A stretch of DNA of 64,000 nt from Bacteroidales bacterium (GTDB lineage: Bacteria; Bacteroidota; Bacteroidia; Bacteroidales; Paludibacteraceae). The number at the start of each line of letters is the position of its first letter. Position 1 is the first letter of the stretch. The stretch spans positions 1 to 64,000 of the forward strand of contig SFDZ01000001.1 in NCBI GenBank assembly GCA_004557405.1, in the 5' to 3' direction. The notes beneath the pieces are model-generated. The model was given only the letters and a program-made list of their open reading frames with translations. It did no database searches and had not been told where the DNA came from. Shown one piece after another: positions 51,601 through 59,155 of this stretch. The translations under genes and the position numbers were made by a program.

Positions 51601-53409
51601 ATGAACGACCGCCTGAAACATATTATTGCCGCTTTGCCCGACAGTCCGGGTGTCTATCAGTATTTCAACGACGAAGGAACGATTATTTATGTCGGCAAGG
51701 CAAAAAATTTGAAACGCCGCGTGTCGTCGTATTTCAATCGCGAACACGACTCGGCGAAGACAAACATCTTGGTGCGCCACATTGCCGATTTGAAATACAT
51801 CGTTGTCAACTCGGAACACGAGGCGTTGCTGCTCGAGAACAACCTCATCAAAAAATATCAGCCGCGCTACAACATTCTGCTCAAGGACGGCAAAACCTAT
51901 CCGTGGCTCTGCATCACGCGCGAACCTTTTCCACGCGTATTCAAAACGCGTACCATCACAAAACATGCCGATTATTTCGGGCCCTACAGTTCTGTGTGGA
52001 CGCTCGACACGCTGCTCGATTTGATCCACGAGATTTATCCGGTGCGCACTTGTCGTCTGCCGCTCGACGAACACAACGTCGGAACCGGCAAATTCAAAGT
52101 GTGTCTCGAATATCACATCAAAAACTGCATGGGCGTGTGCGAAGGGTTGCAGTCGGCCGACGAATATCGAAAAAATATCGATGAAATCAAGGAAATTGCG
52201 CGCGGAAACAGTCATGCCGTGGCCGACTATTTGTTGCAACAGATGCACGCTTTGGCTGCCGAACAGCGATTCGAAGAGGCACAAGTGCTGAAACTGAAGT
52301 ACGATGCCATCGTCAAATATCGGGCGAAAACCGTGATAACCACTACGCACGACGACAACCTCGACGTATATGCCTACGACGAAGACGAAAGCGCTGCCTA
52401 CATCAATGTTCTGAAAATCGTCAAAGGCTCTATCATTCAGGGACTTACCATCGAATATCAAAAAAAGATGGACGAACCGAAAGAGGAGTTGTTGGCGTTG
52501 GGCATTTTGGAGTTGCGCGAACGGTTGCACAGCGATTCGCGCACGTTGATTGTGCCATTTTTCCCCGATGAAATGGGCGAAAATTTAGATTTCGTCGTAC
52601 CGCAGCGCGGCGACAAAAAGAAGTTGCTCGACTTGGCGGCGCAAAACGTGCGGCAATACAAAGTGGACAAATACAAACAAGCCGAAAAACTCAATCCCGA
52701 CCAGCGCGCCATGCGGCTGATGAAAGAGATTCAAACCGTATTGCATTTGCCCGTTTTGCCCGAAACCATCGAGTGTTTCGACAATTCGAACATTGCCGGA
52801 ACAGACGCCGTATCGGCCTGTGTGGTGTTTCGCAAGTGCAAACCATCGAAAGAAGATTATCGCAAATACATTCTGAAATCGGCCGAAGGCAACGACGATT
52901 ACGCAGCCATGCAGGAAGTGGTGCGGCGGCGCTATGTGCGCATGGTGGCCGAGGGTACACCGCTGCCAAACCTTATCATCACCGATGGCGGCAAAGGTCA
53001 AATGGAGATGGTGCGCCGCGTGGTGGAGGACGAATTGCATCTGTCGATTCCGATTGCCGGTCTGGCCAAAGACGACCACCATCGCACGCACGAACTGTTG
53101 TTTGGTTTTCCGCCGCAAGTGGTGGGCACCAAACCGACCGATGTGCTGTTTCGTTTTTTGGCTTCGGTGCAGGACGAGGTGCATCGTTTTGCCATCACGT
53201 TCCATCGCGACAAACGCAGCAAGCGACAAACGGCTTCGGAACTCGATGGCATTGCCGGCATTGGCGAAAAGACCAAAAACGACCTGATTCGCCATTTCAA
53301 AAGCCTGAAACGCGCTAAAACTGCCGATTTGGACGAACTTGCCGCCGTGGTCGGAAACGCCAAGGCATCAATACTTTACGCTCATTTTCATCGCGATTTC
53401 ACCGCCTGA
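51601..53409 (+). CDS. uvrC: UvrABC nucleotide excision repair endonuclease subunit C
   Basis: The 602-residue protein cuts the damaged strand on both sides of a lesion. It has the GIY-YIG domain (SPGVYQYFNDEGTIIYVGKAKNLKRRV), a conserved cysteine group (CRLPL...CLEYHIKNCMGVCEG), a UVR helix pair (about 200-235), the RNase H-like C-terminal nuclease (ECFDNSNIAGTDAV, ITDGGKGQ, AKDDHHRTHELLF) and a closing helix-hairpin-helix (LDGIAGIGEKTKNDLIRHF). The ATG at 51601 starts MNDRLKHIIAALP; the promoter position makes the mRNA leaderless. Confidence 0.96.
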   Translation: MNDRLKHIIAALPDSPGVYQYFNDEGTIIYVGKAKNLKRRVSSYFNREHDSAKTNILVRHIADLKYIVVNSEHEALLLENNLIKKYQPRYNILLKDGKTYPWLCITREPFPRVFKTRTITKHADYFGPYSSVWTLDTLLDLIHEIYPVRTCRLPLDEHNVGTGKFKVCLEYHIKNCMGVCEGLQSADEYRKNIDEIKEIARGNSHAVADYLLQQMHALAAEQRFEEAQVLKLKYDAIVKYRAKTVITTTHDDNLDVYAYDEDESAAYINVLKIVKGSIIQGLTIEYQKKMDEPKEELLALGILELRERLHSDSRTLIVPFFPDEMGENLDFVVPQRGDKKKLLDLAAQNVRQYKVDKYKQAEKLNPDQRAMRLMKEIQTVLHLPVLPETIECFDNSNIAGTDAVSACVVFRKCKPSKEDYRKYILKSAEGNDDYAAMQEVVRRRYVRMVAEGTPLPNLIITDGGKGQMEMVRRVVEDELHLSIPIAGLAKDDHHRTHELLFGFPPQVVGTKPTDVLFRFLASVQDEVHRFAITFHRDKRSKRQTASELDGIAGIGEKTKNDLIRHFKSLKRAKTADLDELAAVVGNAKASILYAHFHRDFTA

Positions 53410-53567
53410 GAATCGTTTTTTTGCAAAGTTGTGTATGTTTGTACGGCTCCAAATGTTAATTGTGTGTTAAAAAAAACGGTACAAACACCCACACGATGCT
53501 TGCACCGAATTTTTTACCGATGAAATGGCGCAAAATTAACCTTTGACTTTTTTGGGGAACGATTGTC

Positions 53568-54482
53568 TTATCGGGCAATGAAAGCCAACGGAATAGCCAC
53601 ACGGCGTTCCCAACACTGTTCGCTGTGTTCGTCGCCGGGGAAGAATTGCACTTGCATTTCGGCCGTACATAGTGAGTCGATGCGCGCAGCCATATCGTCG
53701 AAGTAGGGTGTGTAGTCGGCATCGACCGTTTGGTCGCCACAGTCGAGGTAGAGTCGCCGCGTGTGGTCGAGGTGCAGATGGTCGGTCATATAGATTTTCA
53801 GTGCCTCGTACAAACCACCGTGTTCGCTGGGGTTGTTGATGTGTGTCGATAGGCAGGCCGCCGCCCCGAACACATCGGGATATTCGGCCATGGCTGCCAA
53901 CGATATGAGGCCGCCCATGCTCGAGCCCATTATCGATGTGGCGGTCGGCGCCGGGTCGGTGGCGAACAGGCGGTCTATTTCGGGTTTCAGCGTGTGTGCG
54001 ATGAATGTCAGATAGGCTTCGCCGCGATACTGCCCGCCGCTCATGTCGTCCAACGTGGCGCGTGTGGTGTCGTTGTGTACTGCGTCCATCAGTTTCTGAG
54101 GCATCAGGTCGCCGATGCGTGTGGCGGCGTTGCTGTGTATGCCCACGATGATGGTTGGTGGTATTGTTTTTTGGTCGATGAGTTGCCGGGTGGTCGAGTC
54201 CATGTTCCACGATTGGCGATTCCATGTGGCGTCGGCATCGAACAGATTCTGCCCGTCGTGCATGTACACGACGTGGTGGCGCGTGCGGGTGTTGTAGCCG
54301 TCGGGTGTCCACACATCGACGACGATGGTGTCGTTCATTTCGGGCGAGAACATGCGCATTTCGTACAGCCGGCCGGCCGATACGCGGCGTGGCGATTCGG
54401 GCAAATTGGGTGCGTGGGTGCAGGCCGCCAGAGGAACGATGGCCGCCAATGTGGCAAAAAATGTGTGTTTCAGAGTTTTCAT
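53568..54482 (-). CDS. Alpha/beta-hydrolase esterase, lipoprotein
   Basis: The 304-residue protein has a lipoprotein signal (lipobox VPLAAC). The esterase D-like fold shows HHVVYMHDGQNLFDA, the nucleophile elbow GSSMGG, the acid in YLDCGDQTVDADY and a late catalytic His in GDEHSEQCW. Relatives hydrolyse acyl or feruloyl esters or siderophores. The ATG at 54482 follows a -7 box at 54512-54519; the frame upstream of it is not protein. Single gene, convergent with uvrC; the 158 bases between them hold nothing I can name. Confidence 0.88.
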   Translation of the reverse strand: MKTLKHTFFATLAAIVPLAACTHAPNLPESPRRVSAGRLYEMRMFSPEMNDTIVVDVWTPDGYNTRTRHHVVYMHDGQNLFDADATWNRQSWNMDSTTRQLIDQKTIPPTIIVGIHSNAATRIGDLMPQKLMDAVHNDTTRATLDDMSGGQYRGEAYLTFIAHTLKPEIDRLFATDPAPTATSIMGSSMGGLISLAAMAEYPDVFGAAACLSTHINNPSEHGGLYEALKIYMTDHLHLDHTRRLYLDCGDQTVDADYTPYFDDMAARIDSLCTAEMQVQFFPGDEHSEQCWERRVAIPLAFIAR

Positions 54483-54511
54483 GGCACTATTTTTGTAGAT
54501 TTTGATGCAGG

Positions 54512-54519
54512 CAAAGGTA
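54512..54519 (-). promoter_or_regulatory. Promoter -7 box of the esterase gene
   Basis: TACCTTTG on the minus strand, 29 bases before the ATG at 54482. Confidence 0.65.
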
Positions 54520-54549
54520 CTATTTTTTTCTGAAACCGACAAAATTGTT

Positions 54550-54557
54550 TAACTTTG
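54550..54557 (+). promoter_or_regulatory. Promoter -7 box of ribF
   Basis: TAACTTTG, 17 bases before the ATG at 54575. Confidence 0.65.
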
Positions 54558-54574
54558 CAACGTGAAATCGTAGA

Positions 54575-55492
54575 ATGTATATGCAGATAGTATCGCTTGC
54601 ACAACATCTTGAATGTGAAACGGTTGCAACCATCGGCTTTTTCGATGGTGTGCATCGCGGTCATCGTTTTTTGCTCGACGAACTGACGCAGCGTGCGGCT
54701 CGGGAACATTGTGCCTCGTTGGTGGTGTCGTTTGCCGATTCGCCGGCGCGCGCGTTGCAGCCCGCATCCGATGTTTATCTGCTGACAACACCTCTCGAAA
54801 AAGTTACATTCTTTTCGCAAGCCGGCATCGACTATTGTCTGCTGCTCGATTTCGATGCTCGTTTAGCCCGCCTGACGGCCGAAGAGTTTCTGACGTTGCT
54901 CCATCAACAATGTGGTGTGCGGCGTTTGCTGATGGGCTACGACCATCACTTTGGCAGCGACCGTCTGCGTTCGGTGGCCGACTACCAAGCGGTGGCCGAC
55001 GATGTGGGCGTGGCCTTGGAACAAGAGGAACCGTTTACCGTTGCCGGCACTATCGTCGGGTCGCGTGTCATTCGGAATTATCTGATGGCCGGACGCGTAG
55101 ACGAGGCCGCTCGGTTGTTGGGCTACAACTATACGATTTCCGGCAGGGTGGAGCATGGGTGCGCCATCGGACGAACTATCGGTTTCCCAACAGCCAATTT
55201 GTCGGTATCGCCCCGAAAACTGCTGCCAAAAAATGGCGTTTATGCCGTCGAAGTCGAAATCAACGGATTGATTTATAACGGATTGCTGAATATCGGTACG
55301 CGACCAACCGTAGCCGGGGATGCGCGCACCGTCGAAGTGCATATTGTCGATTTTGCGGGCGACATCTATGGCCGACAACTGACTTTGAGGCTGATAAAAC
55401 ATGTGCGCGACGAACAGAAATTCGATTCGCTCGACGACCTGAAAAAACAGATTGAAGCCGACAAAGCGTATCTGCAACGTTCATTAACGTAA
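54575..55492 (+). CDS. ribF: Bifunctional riboflavin kinase / FAD synthetase
   Basis: The 305-residue enzyme turns riboflavin into FMN and FAD. The N-terminal nucleotidyltransferase part has TIGFFDGVHRGHRFLLDEL and GYDHHFGSDR; the C-terminal kinase part has GRVEHGCAIGRTIGFPTANLSV and GVYAVEVEINGLIYNGLLNIGTRPT. Two ATGs (54575 and 54581) are close; the first is used here. It is a single gene with its own promoter. Confidence 0.96.
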   Translation: MYMQIVSLAQHLECETVATIGFFDGVHRGHRFLLDELTQRAAREHCASLVVSFADSPARALQPASDVYLLTTPLEKVTFFSQAGIDYCLLLDFDARLARLTAEEFLTLLHQQCGVRRLLMGYDHHFGSDRLRSVADYQAVADDVGVALEQEEPFTVAGTIVGSRVIRNYLMAGRVDEAARLLGYNYTISGRVEHGCAIGRTIGFPTANLSVSPRKLLPKNGVYAVEVEINGLIYNGLLNIGTRPTVAGDARTVEVHIVDFAGDIYGRQLTLRLIKHVRDEQKFDSLDDLKKQIEADKAYLQRSLT

Positions 55493-55539
55493 AAAGTAAT
55501 TTTTTTAGCCATCAGTGATACAATAAAAAAATTTTTCGC

Positions 55540-55547
55540 TATCTTTG
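55540..55547 (+). promoter_or_regulatory. Promoter -7 box of the 328-residue lipoprotein gene
   Basis: TATCTTTG, 48 bases before the ATG at 55596. Confidence 0.65.
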
Positions 55548-55595
55548 CAGATAGTTAATCTGCATATTTTAATCTTCAAAAAAAATAATAACACT

Positions 55596-56582
55596 ATGAA
55601 AAAGCAATTTTTTGGTGTGCTGCTGATAGCAGCCTCTCTGTGCGTAGCGTGCGACACCGACACCGACCCGGAACAAGACAACAACAACGCCGAACAACCC
55701 GCGACACCGGAACAACCGGCAACTGCCGAAGTGGGATCGTCGCAGCAATATTTGCGTGCAGCAACCATTTTCAACAACGCTTTCGACGAAAGCGGCGCTG
55801 CACTGCGGCAAGTGTCGTTGGCTGCAGCCGCACCGGCACGCACAGCATCGGCCGAAGAACCCGCAGCCGGCCCCAAAGTTACTTGGGTGTGCGACAATGC
55901 CGACAACAATTTCCCCGTAACCGTCACGGTCGATTATGGCACAACGAACGTGGCCGGCCTCGATGGGCGCCTGCACCGCGGCAAAATGATTGTGAAAGCC
56001 ACAGGACCATACGCCGCAGAAGGCACGAAAATCGATGTCGATTTCGATGGCTGGTTTGTCGATAACATCAAGGTGGAAGCCGATATGACCGTGGAAAACA
56101 ACGGGCGCGATTCGCTGGGGCACTGCCAATTTGAAGTCAATATTTCCAAAGGTCAACTGACTGCCAACGACACGACTGTGTTTGCCTATAGCGAAGCATC
56201 GCTGCGCACATGGACAGTGGGCGAGGACGAACCCGATTTGACCAAACATACCTATTCCATTGTCGGCATACAAGAGGGCGTAACCTCCGATAATTTCAGT
56301 TATAACATCGAGTGCGACGCCGACCCGATGGTGGTGAACGTAGGCACGCCGTTCCCGCTGAGCGGAACGCTCAATGTGAAAATACCGACATCGGCGCTCG
56401 AAAAGCTCTTCCCTGACTATGCCGATGTGCTGAAAGTGCTTTATCCCGAAAAATTTGAATTTCAACTTGTGTTTGTGGGCGACAATAAGGCGAAAACCGT
56501 CTTCACACTGCTCAATCCCACCACGGGCGAAACCCAAACCATCGAATCGGAACCATACGATTTGACGGCAGTGTTCAACTAA
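55596..56582 (+). CDS. Lipoprotein of unknown function
   Basis: The 328-residue protein has a lipoprotein signal (lipobox SLCVAC, Cys19) followed by a low-complexity acidic linker (DTDTDPEQDNNNAEQPATPE). The body is beta-rich with regular alternation (VTVTVDYGTTNVAGLDGRLHRGKMIVKATG, IKVEADMTVENNGRDSLGHCQFEV), suggesting a surface or periplasmic beta-sandwich or barrel-lined fold. I do not recognise a family. It stands alone with its own promoter and shares a bidirectional terminator with gluQ. Confidence 0.75.
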   Translation: MKKQFFGVLLIAASLCVACDTDTDPEQDNNNAEQPATPEQPATAEVGSSQQYLRAATIFNNAFDESGAALRQVSLAAAAPARTASAEEPAAGPKVTWVCDNADNNFPVTVTVDYGTTNVAGLDGRLHRGKMIVKATGPYAAEGTKIDVDFDGWFVDNIKVEADMTVENNGRDSLGHCQFEVNISKGQLTANDTTVFAYSEASLRTWTVGEDEPDLTKHTYSIVGIQEGVTSDNFSYNIECDADPMVVNVGTPFPLSGTLNVKIPTSALEKLFPDYADVLKVLYPEKFEFQLVFVGDNKAKTVFTLLNPTTGETQTIESEPYDLTAVFN

Positions 56583-56605
56583 CGCACCGCCAACATACAA
56601 ACCTC

Positions 56606-56632
56606 ACAGCCGCTCGTTTCGGGCGGCTGTTT
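56606..56632. terminator. Bidirectional terminator between the lipoprotein gene and gluQ
   Basis: CAGCCGCTCG pairs with CGGGCGGCTG around a short loop, followed by TTTTCG. It lies between convergent genes. Confidence 0.75.
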
Positions 56633-56635
56633 TCG

Positions 56636-57562
56636 TTATACGATGATGTTTTGGTGCGGAATTTTTTGCCAATCGAACAGCGGCAACAATTCGCGTGGCG
56701 CGATAGGCTCGTTTTTGTCGATGAGGTGTGCCAAAAACGCCAATTCACCGATAATTTCTTCGGCTGAACGATGTTTTCGCAATTCGCCCAAATCGAGACT
56801 TTTGTCGCGTTTGCAGAGCCGCTCGCCCGATGCGGAGCAGAGTAGCGGCAGATGGTAGAATTGCGGCACCTCCAAACCGAGCAGTCGGTAGAGGTAGATT
56901 TGTTGCGGTGTCGAGGTCAGCAGGTCGTTGCCGCGCACCACTTGGTTGATGTGCATCAGTGCATCGTCCACCACCACGGCCAGTTGGTAGGCGAAAACGC
57001 CATCGGCACGGCGCACCACAAAATCGCCGCACATGTGTTGCAGATTGTGGCTTTGTGCGCCGTAGTGTCCGTCGTCGAATTTTATCGATTGATTCGGCAC
57101 TTTTAGGCGATACGAGGGTGTGCGTTGTGTGCGTTTTTGGGCTATGTCGTCGGGCGTGAGGTGGCGGCATGTGCCGGCATACACGCCGTGATTGTCCGAC
57201 ACGTGCGGCGCTTGTGCAGCCAGAATGTCGGCACGGCGGCAGAAACACGGATAGACCAATCCCTGTTGTTCTAACAGGCGAAAATAGTGTGCATAGAGTT
57301 CGGTGCGGGTGCTCTGGCGGTAGTCGGGCGTGTTGCCGCCTTCGTCCCACGGCAGACCGAGCCAGCGCAGGTCGTCTTCTATCTGTTCGGCGTAGGCTGC
57401 TTTGCTGCGCTGCGGGTCGAGGTCTTCGATGCGCAAAATCCACGCGCCGCCCTGCGCTTTGACCGATAGCCACGACAGCAATGCCGTGTAAACATTGCCC
57501 AAGTGCATGCGCCCCGTAGGCGACGGTGCAAAACGTCCGCGTATCTGTTCGGTTGGTTTCAT
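56636..57562 (-). CDS. gluQ: Glutamyl-Q tRNA(Asp) synthetase
   Basis: The 308-residue protein is a shortened glutamyl-tRNA synthetase that lacks the anticodon-binding domain and puts Glu on the queuosine of tRNA(Asp). It has RFAPSPTGRMHLGNVYTAL (the HIGH-type motif), LRIEDLDPQR, zinc-site cysteines (CFCRRADILA, GTCRHL) and a KRDKS loop in place of KMSKS. A -7 box ends four bases before the ATG, so this gene too looks leaderless. Confidence 0.93.
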   Translation of the reverse strand: MKPTEQIRGRFAPSPTGRMHLGNVYTALLSWLSVKAQGGAWILRIEDLDPQRSKAAYAEQIEDDLRWLGLPWDEGGNTPDYRQSTRTELYAHYFRLLEQQGLVYPCFCRRADILAAQAPHVSDNHGVYAGTCRHLTPDDIAQKRTQRTPSYRLKVPNQSIKFDDGHYGAQSHNLQHMCGDFVVRRADGVFAYQLAVVVDDALMHINQVVRGNDLLTSTPQQIYLYRLLGLEVPQFYHLPLLCSASGERLCKRDKSLDLGELRKHRSAEEIIGELAFLAHLIDKNEPIAPRELLPLFDWQKIPHQNIIV

Positions 57563-57566
57563 GGTG

Positions 57567-57574
57567 CAAAATTA
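57567..57574 (-). promoter_or_regulatory. Promoter -7 box of gluQ, abutting the start codon
   Basis: TAATTTTG on the minus strand, with only four bases to the ATG at 57562. Confidence 0.6.
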
Positions 57575-57619
57575 GTAAAAAAATCAGGTTTATTGTAGAT
57601 ATAATTCAAAAATTTTATT

Positions 57620-57627
57620 TAACTTTG
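57620..57627 (+). promoter_or_regulatory. Promoter -7 box of the T9SS/FISUMP operon
   Basis: TAACTTTG, giving a leader of about 180 bases before the ATG at 57814. Confidence 0.6.
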
Positions 57628-57647
57628 CAGCCAAAACATACAACGCA

Positions 57648-57681
57648 TTACCCTCCTCCGAACATTTTCGGGGGGGGGTAA
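57648..57681 (+). promoter_or_regulatory. Leader hairpin containing a run of nine G
   Basis: TTACCCTCCTCCGAA (57648-57662) pairs with TTCG and the G run to GGTAA (57667-57681), a 15-base-pair stem with two T-G pairs and a 4-base loop. Nine G lie at 57670-57678. A second palindrome TGTCGC-gta-GCGACA is at 57743-57757. Confidence 0.6.
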
Positions 57682-57813
57682 TTAGTTGATTATCTGATAG
57701 TTAAGAGTAGAGTGGTAGGAGCGAGGGACCAAACGATGGAAATGTCGCGTAGCGACAAAGGGTTCCAAACGACGAAAACTACGCAAACAACACATTTAAA
57801 ACATTAAACAACA

Positions 57814-58275
57814 ATGAGGTACAAAATTTTACTTCTGATGTGGTTGCCGGCGCTGTTCAGCCTGCGTGCAGCCACTGTTCCGGCCGTCATTGCGGTGTCG
57901 GCCGATGGTGCGAAGACAAGTTACGAACTTGCCTCGGTGCAACGCATCGTGTTCGATGCCGGCGGCATGACCCTGCAACGCAAAGCCGAAGCCGGCGACG
58001 TGAACGGCGTACGCTGCGTGCTTTTCGGCACGATGGAGCAGACAACCACCGCCCTTGCCGAAGCGGGCAAAACCACGATTTACGCCTACCCGAATCCCGT
58101 GCAGAACTATCTGCGCATCGAAGGCGCTGCGGCCGATGCCACCTGCACCGTGTACGACCTGCAAGGACGCGCCCTGCTGCACAGCGCGGCACAACACATC
58201 GACGTAACCACCTTACAACAAGGCAGTTACTTCATCAAAATCAACAACCAAATCATCAAATTTATCAAAAAGTAA
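57814..58275 (+). CDS. Short secreted protein with T9SS sorting domain
   Basis: The 153-residue protein has a signal peptide (ending SLRAA), a short N-terminal module (ADGAKTSYELASVQRIVFD) and a type A T9SS sorting domain (about 90-153: YAYPNPVQNYLRIEG, YDLQGRALL, LQQGSYFIKIN, IIKFIKK). Almost no cargo lies between signal and tail, so it may be a small exported factor or a carrier. The N-terminal module resembles that of the FISUMP protein 5 bases downstream (DGSSVRYMIADVDSISFTV). Confidence 0.8.
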   Translation: MRYKILLLMWLPALFSLRAATVPAVIAVSADGAKTSYELASVQRIVFDAGGMTLQRKAEAGDVNGVRCVLFGTMEQTTTALAEAGKTTIYAYPNPVQNYLRIEGAAADATCTVYDLQGRALLHSAAQHIDVTTLQQGSYFIKINNQIIKFIKK

Positions 58276-58280
58276 CGACT

Positions 58281-59015
58281 ATGAAAAAACTGATTCTTTT
58301 TGCAAGCGCTCTGTGCATGAGCGTATGCGCCATGGCTCAAAGCGAATTTTATGTGTATAAAACTGATGGCAGCAGTGTAAGATATATGATTGCCGATGTG
58401 GACAGCATCTCGTTCACCGTGCCGACCACCGGCACCGAGAACGGCCACGAGTGGGTTGACCTTGGCTTGAGTGTGAAGTGGGCAACCTGCAACGTTGGGG
58501 CCACCAAACCCGAGGAGTATGGCGACTACTACGCTTGGGGCGAAACTGAAACAAAGACGAACTATAATTGGAGTACCTACAAGTGGTGTAGTGGCAGTGC
58601 TGAAACCCAAACCAAATACTGCACAGATAGCAGTTATGGTACTGTAGATAACAAAACCGTGCTCGAACTCGCCGACGATGCTGCCCGTGCCAACTGGGGA
58701 GGTGCTTGGCGTATGCCTACCGATGCCGAATGGACGGAACTGCGCGAAAACTGCACTTGGACGTGGACTACCAAGAATGGTGTAAACGGCTACGAAGTGA
58801 AAAGCAACATCAACGGCAACTCTATTTTCCTCCCTGCGGCGGGCTATCGCCGCTACGATGACTTGATCGACGCGGGCAACCTCGGCGTCTCTTGGTCGAG
58901 TTCGCTCAACACGGGCTACCCGTACGGCGCGTGGGGCGTGTACTTCGGCTCAGACAGCGTGTACAGGAACAGCTACGGCCGCGGCTACGGTCGGTCCGTT
59001 CGCCCTGTTCTTTAA
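58281..59015 (+). CDS. FISUMP-domain exported protein
   Basis: The 244-residue protein has a signal peptide (ending VCAMAQ), the module DGSSVRYMIADVDSISF and then a Fib_succ_major domain to the end (GHEWVDLGLSVKWATCNVGA, ANWGGAWRMPTDAEW, SSSLNTGYPYGAWGVYFGS, RSVRPVL). It has no sorting tail and no lipobox, unlike its paralogue at 39505-40383, with which it shares long identical stretches. A much longer frame upstream of the ATG (from 57840) is not protein. The palindromic repeat follows 63 bases after the stop. Confidence 0.88.
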   Translation: MKKLILFASALCMSVCAMAQSEFYVYKTDGSSVRYMIADVDSISFTVPTTGTENGHEWVDLGLSVKWATCNVGATKPEEYGDYYAWGETETKTNYNWSTYKWCSGSAETQTKYCTDSSYGTVDNKTVLELADDAARANWGGAWRMPTDAEWTELRENCTWTWTTKNGVNGYEVKSNINGNSIFLPAAGYRRYDDLIDAGNLGVSWSSSLNTGYPYGAWGVYFGSDSVYRNSYGRGYGRSVRPVL

Positions 59016-59078
59016 GGGGAATTTTACCTCGTTTTCGTGGGCAGGTAGGGCAAATGCCGCGGGCCGCCGAAAAAAAAT

Positions 59079-59106
59079 GTAGGGACGTGGTGCGCCGCGT
59101 CCCTAT
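59079..59106 (+). repeat. 28-base palindromic element, copy 2
   Basis: It matches copy 1 (39446-39473, read on the minus strand) with two differences and stands in the same orientation relative to its FISUMP gene. Confidence 0.8.
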
Positions 59107-59155
59107 ATTAAACCCTAAAACTTTGGAACTCTTTAAACTCTTTGCATCTACTTAC

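Noticed and set aside
51082..52530. Open frame of 482 codons antisense to the Bor-like gene and uvrC
   Set aside because: Runs across two real genes and their terminator on the other strand.
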